From NCBI GenBank assembly GCA_902806575.1, contig CADCXD010000010.1, forward strand, positions 62,001 to 126,000: a stretch of DNA of 64,000 nt, read 5' to 3'. The notes under the pieces were generated by a model. It saw only the letters and a program-made list of their open reading frames with translations, made no database searches and had not been told where the DNA came from. Origin of the DNA: Jackrogersella multiformis. Its lineage: Eukaryota > Ascomycota > Sordariomycetes > Xylariales > Hypoxylaceae. This document shows, piece after piece, positions 11,222-23,623 of this stretch. Every line of letters starts with the position of its first letter. The first letter of the stretch is position 1. Made by a program: the position numbers and the translations under genes.

Positions 11222-13236
11222 GCGGCTTCATGCTGGCTGAGCTCTTTATGTGGTACGGGAATGCGCAGGATGCATTACGATGGTGTTTGGGCGTTTGACA
11301 GAGGAGCCTCTAGCGGGTTATTCCTACACTATTTTTTTATACTGGTATGATTATATGGCGTATCACGGGCTTATATCCTTCATATGCATATCGTTGGGAT
11401 TTGGGTATAGCGAAGGAGTTGGTGGTAATACCATTGGTAAAGGGGCGTATGCTTGCTACTGGAAGAAGGAATAGTAGCTGGCCGGGTATTTCGAGCGATT
11501 AACATATGCACATGCGTTTTCTCTACATGCTTTCATCATCAATACCTAGCTTTGTTAGGATGTCTTCTGGGCTAAGAAGTCTTGTCTCTAGCCTCGATGG
11601 AGGTGTTTACGACAGTAAAGTAACCAGGTAGCTTTAAGAATTCAGTCGGACTTAAACTATTTCACTTCCAAGGCTATTGTCACCAAGCCTAGGTATTACA
11701 TGACATTGTCATGTCGAGTCTCAACATGGTTCAATAACATACTTATAAATATATATGGATACCTAGGAAGATAGGTAAGCAGTCTAGAAGCACTCTAGAA
11801 ACAGAATCGCGTGCGCTAGTGAGCTTCCATAAGAATAAAGTTAGACGAAGAATGATCATATCACCTTTCAGACATGATGCTGCCAAGCTCCTAGAGATAA
11901 GTTCTAAGGTTCATAAATCTGTGTATGTCTTTAATGTCATGTGGTTGATCAAGAGTGCATTTTCCCTTCGCAAATCCCACTCCACAGGAGTTCCAAGGGT
12001 CAAGGTGCCCAGAAACTTATATATATGGATATAATATACCCTTATTTGTCAAGCCTCCGGGACAACTCAATATCCGCCTAGGCCCTTAGACCCGAGGAAT
12101 CACGTAAGGTGATGTCTCCTTAGGATTCTAAGTGTCAAAAGGTCATGATATGGAAATGGGACATTACTAGTGACCAACAATAGGAAGTACTTAAATATAC
12201 TTGAAAGACACTTCGGCTGCTCCACCTTGCATAGAATACACGAACTACCCAGGTAGCTACACTTAGGTCCGCGTGGAAACGAGTCATGACCAGCATCGGC
12301 CATGTGCTACTTCTAACTTTTCTTGCGTACCTGACATACAATCAAACCTCACGTTATCCATAGGATATAACGAATATTTCGGTCTTCATGTGCTTCATAT
12401 ACCCTTTAACGGGTGTGTGGGCTCTTGTAGGACCCAAGCCCTCACCTATCTTGGTTCGTACACATCCATGATCCTCATTCTGACCTACATACAAACCTAA
12501 ATGAACCCATGACATTACACTTGAGTTCCTATCATTCAACGGACCAACTAGCGATGGAAGTCTTAGCATATTATAGGTCCTTGTCGTGATTCGCTCAGCT
12601 GCGCAGGTATATATATTCGTTGTATCGTACACATAGCTTCGAATCAAAGTTTGGTAGTGTCCGTAATAATATCTAGCAAGATATGGACCCTTCATCTAGA
12701 TAAAATACCCCTTTTTGCCGAGTCATGCAATTCGTGATCCTAGGTCGTAATTGATCCACGTGGAATGGGACCATGTCTCCATCTCGATATCGACGGCTGT
12801 CCTGCTAATGGGTTGGCTAATTCCAGGCACGGATCCGGGAATACCATATATGTCATCATTTTATAATAGTAGGTATCAGTTCATGGTCTAACACTACTTA
12901 CGTACCTTAGGGCTCGGCATCTAGCTAAGTTGGCAAGTGTATAGACAGACACCTTGCTCAGGAGTGGAGCATGTAGTCCAACACGATAGTAATTATTTAC
13001 GGACATAAAACGGTAGAGTGTTAGGAGAACAATAGGGATGTTTAGGCGCAGTACAGTCTCCATTAGGTCCATGTAGCAGGCTTGGTGCGGAGCATAGTAG
13101 ACTAGGTAGTCACGTATTCGGAGGTTCGCTATTAGCATATAGCTAGTCAGACTGGCCCGGTCCTTATATCATTCACAATGAGTGATATTAAGCTTCTATA
13201 ATATTAATACAGACGATTTTACACAGTAGGTTGGCC
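11222..13236. other. 2-kb region without a recognisable gene
   Basis: Several short open frames are present (such as 11250-11474, 11819-12034 and 12354-12695), but none has family resemblance, splice support or codon structure that stands out. Confidence 0.55.
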
Positions 13237-15561
13237 TTAGGGAATCTGCACCTGTGCCGAGGGCAATTCGTATATCCTATTGTCATCTACACCTTTCCCC
13301 ATGGATGATTTTGATCCCCCAACCGTATCAGAAACATGAGCAAAGAAGGTTAACGATTCCTTGGGGTTGTTGTTAGGCTGTGTCTCTTGGCTGAAATAGT
13401 TTGTTTCTATGCCTTCCATCCTCTCAGAGTCAGAGACGATGGTGCCGTTCACTGCAGTGACGTTCCGGAAGTAGAGCTCGTCAACATCACCACCGGCACC
13501 AAAAGTGGTACTACCACTGGAACCGCTGAAGTGGAAAATCTGATTTGTTGTACCATACCCAGAGCTATTCTTGCGGTCTCCGGACTGAGAGAAGAATGCT
13601 GTACCGTCCCGGTACGTTTTCAAGTGCGAAGCGGCATACGGAACCTTTCCGGTAGCAGATGCATTTTGAAATACCTCGAGACCCGTCGGGAAGATGGAGC
13701 TGCCTTCAACTTGGAGCTCAAGACCATGTATCAAATGTGCACTGATCGTTAGATTACCTTGCGGCAACGTCGAGACTGTCTGATTGCAGTATAGCGGGTA
13801 GGTATAAATGGTCTTGTACGAGGTGACAAGCCCAGTGGAAAAATCTACTCCGGTAATGGTGAAGTTGTTGATTTCAGTGAATCCGAAATTCGTCACAACT
13901 GCTTGGTTTGAATATGAAAGGGTTTGAGACCAAGTACTTTCTCCAGCATGGCTCTTTGAATTGATAGTTGATCTAACGGTCAGAATCCTCTCAACAACTG
14001 TGTTGAAAGCTAGAGTTTCATTAACACCAGTAGCATTCTGCGTGATATGATGGGAAAGCGAAATGGTCGGCTCATTATACTCTACTGTAGTGCGACCACC
14101 GGTAGTAATCGACCCTTCTTCATCTAACCATAGGAATATCTTGCCCGTAACATACCAGCTGTCATTAACCGTTTCTGTCAGCGTGGTACGGCCATTGTCC
14201 TGAGAGTCATTTAAGCCAGCAACTTTGATTGTGAATGTGTGTTCGGCCCCGTCACACAGCATAGGTAGGAATGGGGTAATATCAATCTGATGCTCTCTCA
14301 AGTCGAAAGCCTGCAGACCGACGATTGGCCGATGCAAACTAGGGACTACTCCGCCAGTAAATATCACCGGAAAGGGCCATTGAACTCCGGCAAGGTTGTC
14401 ATCGATGAACAGCTGAACCTCGCGAAAGGGGGACAGGCCAGGCAACTGTCCCGTAGTCTGGCTAAAAGTGAGGGCATCACTTTGAAAGACGTTACTCCAC
14501 CAAAACTCCTCAGCGGCTTGACCGTTGGCAGAGATGGAGAATACAGCTCTATTGATGTTTCGAGGGAGTTTGATTGTGTTTGTCGCATTTTCCGCTGGTA
14601 GCATGAAGTGACTGGCACCATTATCTGCCCCTTTTCTCGAGGATACGGGGATGATCATATCAGCTGGAGGAGCCTGATCAGTTTCGACATCAGCCATAAA
14701 GAAGGTAGTAGTCAGTGTGGCATTGAATGACCCGGTGTACTTATCATCCATCAAGTTACCTAGATCGAAGATCAAGGTCTGAGGAGATTTCCAAAAGTAC
14801 AGGTACCCCGTCATGTCCTTCAGGAATGTCCATCGAATGCCTGGTGGTTGTGTTGGCTCTGCGGTTGAGGTCCGCCATACTTCAGTATCACCGAAATACA
14901 TCAATGCTAGCCGGTCAAATTGACGGCCTTGGGAGACAACGGTAAAGTTCATAATAACCCGATTGAAAGAACAGCCGGGTGGTGTATAATTTCCTATTCA
15001 TAATCAGAAATCGCCATTCGATCCATGGATACACTTACCTAGGTTGGTAGGTAGGTTGGTAGGTAGGTAGGTAGGTATAAATAATTGCCTCTAAAACATA
15101 CCAACGAAAGGTTTGCCATAGCTAAACCCAAAAACGTGATCCATCAACAAGACCGAACAAGAATGATCAGGGGAACCTTCCCCTTGGGGGTTTGACCCAT
15201 TATCGACCGTCGTGAATTGCGAATACGGAAGACCATTGGAGCCTAACACCGGTTGGGATACCTGAAAACACTCCAGCACTTCTGGCGAAGGCGAAGGCAA
15301 AGATGAAGTAGTAGGTGAACGTTGAGGCAGTTCAAGTTCCGATTGACGGACTGAGTTGAACCTTGGAGAAGTCAGGTGCAAAAACACCGAGTCCATCTTC
15401 GCAAGCCATATGAAAGAAAGTAGGCCTAGCAGAGCCAATAGCAGCTTGAGTTTCAGCTGGTTCTTATTAATGATAATTGGTTCCTTCTCGTGATAGCTCG
15501 AACCATCTCGATGCTGAATCGCGGAACCGAATGTTATTTTCTCGGAGGTCCTGCCTGTCAT
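13237..15561 (-). CDS. peptide-N4-(N-acetyl-beta-glucosaminyl)asparagine amidase A-like, membrane anchored
   Basis: Member of the PNGase A family, glycoamidases that release N-linked glycans from glycopeptides; expected in the secretory pathway or outside the cell. Exons 15561-15102 and 14993-13237 give 738 residues; the 108-bp intron (GTATGT...ATAG) carries TAGGTAGG repeats. Residues 39-54 (LKLLLALLGLLSFIWLA) form one hydrophobic segment after a short charged tail, so a type II signal-anchor topology is likely. The join gives VGNYTPPGCSFNRVIMNFTV, then GRQFDRLALMYFGDTEVWRTSTAEPT, the conserved PNGase A core opening. Many NxS/T sequons follow, as expected for a lumenal protein. An in-frame ATG at 15624 would add 21 residues. 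Catalytic residues cannot be assigned by eye. Confidence 0.9.
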
Positions 15562-16417
15562 CTCGAGGCGTAGGCGTATGAATGAATCAACGAGAGCTAA
15601 CGATATATAAGTAAAAGCATGCAACTCAAATCATACGTGCAAGTGGTTAAAATAGTACGGCTCATATCATGGTGCTAATTTGGCAGGTTAGGATGAAATG
15701 ATGAAATGCTAACCTATAGGATGTAAGTTGAATACTGTAGGTACCTAAGTTCAAAGGCAGAACTTTGTCTTTGCACCTATTACCTAGGTAACAATTGCAT
15801 TCCAAAATTGCATGATTCAGAAAAGAATCAATTGCTTATATCTAGCTTTTATAAATCTAGAATGATGTTGATAGGTGAGAGGTTGGGAAAGTTTATATAT
15901 AATTACCTAGTACCTAGGTAGGTTTAAGGAGTTAAGGAGTTAAAGAGTTAAAGTGTTAAGGAATTAAGAAAGTTTTATGATTCTAAACAATAAATACCTG
16001 AAGGACATTATGTAGGTACCTGCTACATCAACGGAGGGGCAAGCCCCCTAAGGCTTAAGCTTAAAAATATGTGGCGCAACCTTATTATCAAAAGCTGTGG
16101 CCTATCTATTGATCTTTATCCTCTTTATCCCTACCATGATCATCATGTAACAAAAGTAGAAATCTCTACACCAGGCTTCTTCTATCGTGAGTCATACTGT
16201 TGGATTGACGATGGTTTGTAAGGTGTACGCAATTGCAGGTTGTGGTAAAATGTAGTTGTTATTATTAAGTGCCCATATAAGAGTAATTACGGAAAGGTAA
16301 CATGTAATAATAAGGTACCTCCTAATGTGTAAGCTGATGAGCCGTGATCGTCACGTGACTGCGATAATGGCCCGTGTTGACCGCGTGACCACGGTCCCGA
16401 CACATACAACTCGGGTA
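15562..16417. other. intergenic, no gene seen
   Basis: Upstream region of the PNGase A-like gene and 3' flank of the hypothetical gene. It includes a GAGTTAAG-like tandem repeat at 15924-15968 and scattered TACCTAGG words. Confidence 0.55.
15924..15968. repeat. degenerate GAGTTAAG/A tandem repeat
   Basis: Five imperfect 8-bp units differing by one or two bases, in non-coding DNA. Confidence 0.75.
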
Positions 16418-16933
16418 TCATCTATGTGGTAGGTGGGTATTGCGACTCTTTCGCCGCCTATTACCTGGAATCCCAGATGCAGTCTTGTTTTCTTCTTGAA
16501 AATCACGATGCACCCCAGCCTTCCAACTCCCGTAGCTATTTTTCCAATAATCCGCCCTCGCCCTCATAGCTAGTATCGTCAAATCTTCATCCAGGGGTAT
16601 GTGTTGGAAAAAGTTGAAAACTGCAAACTCATCCCTCGTCATAACATAATAGCCAGGCTGCGCTATTATTTTGTCCCAGACCTCATGCAAAGCTCTTCTG
16701 AGTGCTGTCTGGACTTTCGGCTCCTGCATAGCTTCGGGCGCTTCCCTCGCCGCCTCTAGTAACTGTTCGACTTGATCGTAGTCGATATGATCGTACGGCT
16801 CATCTAAAACTATGGGGTTCACCAGCCTAGAGATCTGACTTTGTGACAATACTAGCTGCGGCTGACTTATGGGGTCTGATTCGGTCGATGGTGAGCATTC
16901 GCCCGGGGGTGAAGGATTATTTGGGCCCGCCAT
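16418..16933 (-). CDS. hypothetical protein
   Basis: Uninterrupted frame of 171 residues from an ATG in good context (A at -3, G at +4), starting MAGPNNPSPPGE. The first 45 residues are Pro/Ser/Gln-rich and probably disordered. The rest looks folded and helical, with motifs DYDQVEQLLEAAREA, LRRALHEVWDKI and YYVMTRDEFAVFNFF, then a basic tail RRRKSRN. The frame stays open upstream to an ATG at 17218, which would add 95 residues including a hydrophobic stretch (IFTVVYTTYCILVAFMV) that could be a membrane segment; I favour the shorter form on start context. I do not recognise a domain. It sits alone in a gene-poor stretch, so it could be lineage-specific. Confidence 0.55.
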   Translation of the reverse strand: MAGPNNPSPPGECSPSTESDPISQPQLVLSQSQISRLVNPIVLDEPYDHIDYDQVEQLLEAAREAPEAMQEPKVQTALRRALHEVWDKIIAQPGYYVMTRDEFAVFNFFQHIPLDEDLTILAMRARADYWKNSYGSWKAGVHRDFQEENKTASGIPGNRRRKSRNTHLPHR

Positions 16934-19258
16934 TATATTGATTTTGGGGTTGGTGGTATGCCTTGCCGCACGTATAGCAGCGCGCCTGATCTCGCGGTTG
17001 ATAGCGCAGCTGATGATATGATGATCGACCATAAAAGCGACGAGGATACAGTAGGTAGTGTAGACGACTGTAAATATGGAGCAATACAGATACGTATACG
17101 CTGATTCCGAAGCAAAGTAACCGATAGTATTCATAAGATGTGGTGTGGTGTGGCGTGGTGTGGTGTTGATGCGTCTGAAGCCGTACGTGGTTTTGACGAT
17201 TCTAGTTGGGCAGATCATCTGGGGTTTATATAGTACATATAATACCTAGTGTAGGTAGGTAATTTACCTAGGTAACATCCATGGATCATAAAAGCCGAGC
17301 TACACGGAAGTATGTTTTACGCCAAATCTAGACAGGTACTGGTATGGCAAAGTTAGGTAGTAGTAGCCTCATAAATTTAATACGGTGGCGATATGTACGA
17401 GTTAGTTACTTTCAGGATACGGGCATGGGGCTACGCGGAACGTTAACCTATCTACCTGTCCTACCTACCCTCAGGTATCTATCTACCTAGAACCTAGAAA
17501 GGCAGCTAGGTAAATATCTCTTAAGAAGGATAGACCCTTTCCCCTAGTGCCAACTCGAATAAGAAAGTAGCAACCTATTTATTTACCTACACTATAAACG
17601 TCGGGTGAACTTTGTACTTTATTAGTCTCATACTTTCAAGGTTCCAAATATCCGAACCCACATTTCTATTTCTGTCCCAAGCTGACGATTCCGATTCCGA
17701 TTCCTTTGAAATTGCAAAGCTGGCATGGTCGGATTGTCGCGGGAGGGTATATAGATGTGTAAGCCTGGAGACGTTTACAAGGCAAAAAGAAAATAGGGGA
17801 CTGAGTACCTGAACGCATTATATATCAACTCAGGCACTGTAGATTCCGTCTGAGTGAGCGTCCACAGATGCCTTCTATGCATGATTTAAACTTTTCTTTA
17901 TCACCCTATGTTCCATTCCCTTGGGACATACCTACCGTCATGAGCTCCACGTGGCGGTCTCTATAAGTATAGTGCATTTCTGAGGACAGGATCCTTGTTG
18001 CAACGTGTCAGTCTTGGACGGCGACCCCTATATCTAGATTCATGATATACGCCGTTTTACGAACTAAGTTGTTCAGCTCTAGGCCTGCGGAAATATTCCT
18101 AGTTTCACAGGGATTTCAGTTGTAACAGATATCTAAGTACTTGGTCAACTGAACAACTAAAATCAAGAGTTCAAAGGGTCCGGATTTAACACGCTCGCAG
18201 TCTAGACAAGAGTCAGTTTTCCTTGGTGACTCGTCCCTCAGTGGTTATTCAGATGTGTTACTTCATGCCTTAGATACTTACCTACCTGGGTAGGTGATAG
18301 ACTGAGCGTGGCCTCAAACGTCCTATCCCCATCTCAGAGAGCTTTGACCGTAACAACTGAGATATTCTTAACGGGCAGTGGTCCTTGAAAATAACCCAAC
18401 ACGAGATGTTCCGCGGAGGAAACGGGAGTTAGGGTAGAACTGACTGACCCGGTTCTGCTTTACTGAGGTCGAATACTGCGAAACATATCCTACCTCAGCT
18501 GAGAAATGTATGGGTTTAATTTACTGCCAAGAGAGATCCGTCCAACTTTATTTTCAAATAAGGGCATCGATGTATGTCTAAGTGGATATTTCCCTTCTTC
18601 CTATCGTTCTAGACACCTTTAGAGACCCTTCCTTAATATTGCGAGGATCACGCATGAACCCCGATTGCTAGGCTACTGACACCAACTAGTACTGCAAATT
18701 TCAAGAAGAAAATGCATGATAAGGAGGAATGAAATAAATGCCGAGATATGCCCACACCATACTTCTGTGTATTTAAGTTGGGTTAGTCGCAACTCCAGCT
18801 TCACATGTAGTCGGAGAAGATCCCCTTTGTTAGAGCGGATCCGAAATGAGCCGGAACCTTAAAGAGTGGCCTGGCAGATCCTTACTCGACTGTGGTATAT
18901 ATTCTAGATTGTTGCAACTATACAGAAATATTACTTGCTAGTTAGAGAAGTTAGTTTATGGTGGCCGCCGGCATCCCTGTGATTAGTTGGTCCGAACTGA
19001 TTGCCGTTGGGGCCATACTTCCGTTTCTTCTCGCATAAGTCGTTTAGAGTAGATTCTAAGATCAATCATTGCTTTTGATTGCTTACATTCTATGTGGAGT
19101 GAGTCTAATGGTCTCGCGTCGATCGTACAACTTCCTAGACCTATTATACAACAGCCCCTTATCTGAGTGTCGACCAATGTCAAAACACCTCAAGGCTTGG
19201 GGAGAGGTGGAATTGTAGTTGAAGCCATTTCCACATACTTTTAAGGGGCGCACCCTGG
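16934..19258. other. 2.3-kb region without a recognisable gene
   Basis: Contains the alternative 5' extension of the hypothetical protein (to 17218). The rest has only short open frames and scattered TACCTAGG words. Confidence 0.55.
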
Positions 19259-20152
19259 TCACCGCTTGGCCTGCCTCTTCCCGATATTCCAACCCCAGGA
19301 CCGAAGGACTTTGACTACTTTGGGCGTTATCGCAGCCGTCAAAGGGACCCGAATAAAGATGAAGCTTTTATGCACGGCGTAAGCAAGAGCTAATTGTGTA
19401 CCGAGACCTGGCATATATGTGAGCATGTTTTCGAGGTTAAATATTTTCGGGTTTGCAAGACTCACTGGCTTCAGATTTGTGGTTTCTCTCAGCTTCCTCT
19501 ACACCCCAACCGGCCATTTCAACATGTTCGCTGATCTCTTCATTGCCGAATTGCTCCTTCTCAGCACTCCTCAGAGCCTCACGATATTCATGCCACTTCT
19601 CTCGGACAGATTGGGGTACAAGCTTTGTGACATTTGAAACCACGAAGTGTTCGATTTCAGCTAAGTGATGTCAGCAGCGCCCTTTCGTATTGGTGCTCGT
19701 CAACACCGACCTATCCTCTCCGTTCCCACCGACCGGACCAGCAAGAAACAAAAAGGGAAGTCCAGGACAGTTAAACCGAGATAGACCCCCAATGCTGCCC
19801 ATCCATATTCCCTGGATAGTTTTTTTAATCTTGCTGTTATCCCCTGTGGTTCCTGGGCGGCGGTTGTCTTTGTGGAGGACTTCGAGTCTCGTAGTCGGGA
19901 GGTTCTGTGAAATGATCGCCGGGTCGAACGGAAGGGTGCCTTTTTGGATTTGGATAGAATGTTGGTTATCGTCGGGCGTGGCACCGTGTAGGGGAGAATT
20001 TTCGAAGCTGCTAGAGAACTAGATTGTTGCTGCCTCGAGACATAAGTTCGCCTCCATGCTGCTCTCTCTACATCTGGTGTAACTTGTCGTAGCGCACGTG
20101 TCCTGGTTGAACCGACGATCGGCTGAATCATGCGCAAATAAGCCTGGGACAT
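19259..20152 (-). CDS. FAM210-like mitochondrial protein (DUF1279)
   Basis: Fungal member of the DUF1279/FAM210 family, small mitochondrial membrane proteins whose molecular role is not settled. Exons 20152-19711, 19660-19466 and 19407-19259 give 261 residues; introns are 50 and 58 bp. The N terminus is Arg/Ser/Thr-rich with RRSFHRTSRLRDSKSSTK, fitting a mitochondrial presequence. The DUF1279 domain opens with LKKLSREYGWAALGVYLGLT, including a membrane segment (LGVYLGLTVLDFPFCFLLV), and ends after splicing as EASLGTQLALAYAVHKSF, then FIRVPLTAAITPKVVKVLRS. The middle exon is a charged linker. The first donor is a weak GTCGGT, but only this join restores IAEIEHFVVSNV. An in-frame ATG at 20269 would read through a CGACA repeat and is less likely. 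Confidence 0.92.
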
Positions 20153-23043
20153 TGCGTCCTCTTTACGAAAATAAAGTCGACACGACACGACACGACACGA
20201 CGTTGGATTTGATTTAAATGGAATAGATTGGGTGGTCGGCTTTGATGGCGTTAAAAATTCTGCTGACAACCCGGAGGAGTTCGGTCGAGAAATTTCGGAT
20301 GACCTATGTCCGGTTGCGCTACCAGGAACACTGCAGTATGCAGCTTTAAAAATCCCTAGTCAGTTTTCAAATTAGAAAAGAAAAGTATTTTACTATAGTA
20401 GTTGTTGGCCCCTTGATTATGTTGTGAATAACAGGTAATCATCCAGTATGGCTTTGAGAAACTAGTGGTAATGACACGACGATGAGCTCAGGAACTGTGT
20501 TAGAAAGAGAGAGAAAAAAAAAAATGAGCTGTGTGTACATGGTACATGCGTAGTGATGCAACTGCCAGCCGATCTCCGGGTGCGTAGCAACCTAACAACT
20601 TTAAAGTCCCCCGTGGGTCCGGATCTCCGGTGGACCAATGGGTGTTCTTGACTGTTTCTGTTCCGGCAGCATTAAGTGGGTACCTCGGATCATAAACACA
20701 TGTCTATTCAATTCTACAGATATTAGTTATTAACTGATATATATACCTACCTAGGTATATATATATCTCATTCAATTCGAGTGAAAAGAAACATATATTT
20801 CTATGTCTAGATAATTAGCTGCTATAATATCATATTATAATTAACTTCACTGGAATTAAGTCTCAATTATGCTATTTAACTTACCAGTTACTTGATATTA
20901 ACTTACAAATAAAACTTCATGATTACGCTCATTTTCTTGTCAGGATTTAAATGAAAAGAGCTTCTATGAAGACATTAAAAGACTTTGTTAGCATTGGATC
21001 TTTATGTGTACGACTTTACATTACCTTTGGTAGGCTGGCTGAAGAAATTAAGAGCACCTGTCTAGATCTGCTTTATTGTAAGCCGTACAATTTCATTTTG
21101 TGCCACCACTTCAAATCAGCTGCTCACTCTCCCTCCTATCTTTTAGCGTAAGGTTTTCTGATGCCACATGGGAAAAAGGGACGAGAAGATTATAAGGGTG
21201 AGCGTAAAGTGGCTGTGAACATTACCTTACGCATTACACCTTTGCTCCCTAAAAGGTAGACATGCCTAAGTAGTTTCTATGTTCTCATGATGTCGTCCTC
21301 CCTTGTATTTAGCAGCCTTCTTCCTAATCTCCCGAGTTTAGCACCTGAGACTATCCATCGAAAGGCTTAATTAGGTCACTAAGTTTCTTATACAACTGAT
21401 CTTTAACTTTCAAGATGCACATCATGTGTGGCTATCTAGGTACTGCTTTGACATATTTCCAAGGTTGTAAGCTGTTTACTTAACTAAAACATTAAGAGAT
21501 AAAATACATGATCCTGTGAAGGTTGTATATATCTTTAGATACTTAGATGCCTGGGCGTCTAATGACACAGTTAGGTGAGGCGCATGAAATGCGGCACGGT
21601 TCATGCGATAGGCGCATGGCATCGCAAACTGTGAAACGCTCTTTGGGTCCACTGGTTGGTGATAGGGTGGTTTAGAGAAAGTAAAATGAAATAGAAATAG
21701 AAATAAAAATAAAAATAAAGTAAAGTAAAAAGGTTGCAGGGACGTGAATGATTTGCGGTTGCTAGGCCAAACTACGAAACGTGGGGGAGCTACCTAGGCA
21801 GGTACCTAGGTATATGAGCCTATCATTTCGGGACTCGAGATCTTATCGCCAACGAAAAATCTTGGAAGCCTTGGGGAGCTTTCGGAGTGGATGCAGATAT
21901 TGTGGAGCCACAAGATGTACCGTGATTGGCTGTAGGCTGACTGCTGGGCCAACCGTACGACGGCTGTAAGTATATAATTGTTCTTTATGCTACCTGCCTG
22001 GATTCGGCATTCAAAAGGGTGTGTGTACGTTGTTGACATGAGAAAAGCCGGATTCGAATCACTTATGAATATAAGAATAGTAATAATGGTACCCAGGTAA
22101 ATAATCGAATAAATTCATGTGATGCCCACAAACAAACCATTAGCAAATTGTTTAACCTTTTGCAAAGTTTTCTGCTACTTCAACTAAACAAATAATATAT
22201 GTGGTCAGAATCACATACGAACATTGAAGTTAACAATTGTACCTACCTAGTACCTAGGTATCTACCATACCTAAATACTCAGTATACGTCACTATTTCTA
22301 GGACGCTAAGGAAGATCTAATGAGGTCATAGTTTTGCAAATATATGCAAACATATGGTAAAGAACGTACCATCCCTAAAGTACATACGCAACTATCCCGC
22401 AACTGCTGATCAACAGTTCATCGACACTGCCTAGGTACCTATACTATTACCTACCTTTAACCTTATAATATATTACTTTGGTTCGTTCTTTCTGGCGATT
22501 TTGGATCAAAATCGATGCGCATCATTTGATCGACATTAACACCCCAGACAGCCTAGACTCAAATCTCGACCAATAGTACACCCTCGACAACAGATTAAAG
22601 TACATCGCACAATCGCATTACACATTACACATTGTATTGTACATAGGTACCTAAGGTTAAGGTTAGGTACACTACTAGTATGTACGTCTTTTCTCTTTCA
22701 GTTACACCACCCAGATCATCACCTTCTCGAGTCCAATCCCATCATTTATCACTTATACACTACATACCTACCTAGGGTATACCATTGTATAGGATTCGTC
22801 CATCCTATCATATCATCACTCATATCATCACTCCAAAGAAACAAAAGCCCAACCTAACCCAAACATCACTTTAGATCTTCGTCATTGTCTCCTCGAGCTT
22901 AGCTTAGCTTAGCCTTTGCGATTCGATTCGGCGCAACGTCGACGGATCCGTCTGCAACCTTTAGCAATTAACGTATACAATCTCAACCAACGAAGAATAT
23001 CTACTCCTTACAACTCAGATACAACTCAGAACACCATATCAAC
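20153..23043. other. 2.9-kb region without a recognisable gene
   Basis: Divergent upstream region of the FAM210-like and NCE102-like genes. It holds an AT-rich patch (about 20690-20980), an inverted repeat at 21146/21224, an A-rich GAAATA/AAAATA run at 21685-21730 and TACCTAGG words. The last 350 bp before 23044 are C/T- and A-rich, as in many fungal promoters. No conserved coding fragment was seen. Confidence 0.55.
20178..20202. repeat. CGACA pentanucleotide repeat
   Basis: Four perfect CGACA units plus one variant, 26 bp upstream of the preferred FAM210-like start codon. Confidence 0.9.
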
Positions 23044-23623
23044 ATGGAGACCATGATCAAGTCCATCCTGCGCATAGTGCAGTTCCTCCTCCTCCTGCTC
23101 ACCACTGCGCTCATCGGCAATGTCATCGCGAGCAACATCAGCGGCGCCGCGTCCGCCGTCAACTTCATCATGTTCGTATGCGCCTTGTCGTGGATTGCCG
23201 TCATCTACGGCGTAATCTCGCACTTCGTCTCCGCCGCCGCCATTCCCGTTGTCGCTCTCGCCCTCGACAGTGCCGCTACCCTCTTCACCTTCATCGCTGC
23301 CGTCGTGCTTTCCGCGAAGCTGCAAGCCGTCAGCTGCTCTAACCTGGTAAGTTGCTGCCACCCCGTGCCGTCAGTAAATCGTGGCGCCCTAGCTAACCAT
23401 ATGGCTTGTCTCGCAGGGACGTAAAACCAGCGATTACATCGTTTTCGGCTCCAACAACGACGAGAAGCGCTGCCGCGAGATCCAAGCTAGCACCGTTTTC
23501 CTGTGGTTCCTCTTCGCCTCCTTCGCCGCCAGCCTCTTCTTCGTGTTGAAGGAGCTCCGGCGCTCCGGCGGTTCCGTTCGCAGTTCCGTTCGCGGGCCTA
23601 ACATGTCCCAGCTCGGCGTGTAG
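23044..23623 (+). CDS. NCE102: NCE102-like MARVEL-domain membrane protein (non-classical export protein 2)
   Basis: Four-helix plasma-membrane protein of the NCE102/FHN1 family. In yeast these organise eisosomes and sense sphingolipids; the old name reflects a suggested role in non-classical export. Exons 23044-23346 and 23417-23623 give 169 residues; the 70-bp intron has GTAAGT...TCGCAG. Hydrophobic segments lie at about residues 9-30 (IVQFLLLLLTTALIG), 38-60, 64-92 (IPVVALALDSAATLFTFIAA) and 128-148 (STVFLWFLFASFAASLFFVL). The short loop before the last helix has the family pattern KRCREIQASTVFLWFLFASF. The tail is basic and Ser/Arg-rich. Length and topology match the family. The orthologue versus paralogue assignment is an inference. 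Confidence 0.92.

Noticed and set aside
12354..12695. 113-codon minus-strand open frame
   Set aside because: No recognisable motif and no supporting splice sites; surrounding DNA is non-coding in character.
20951..21151. 66-codon plus-strand open frame in an AT-rich patch
   Set aside because: No family resemblance and Lys/Leu/Ser-rich chance composition.
22044..22064. Possible tRNA T-arm (GGATTCGAATC)
   Set aside because: It is a chance palindrome; no cloverleaf could be drawn.
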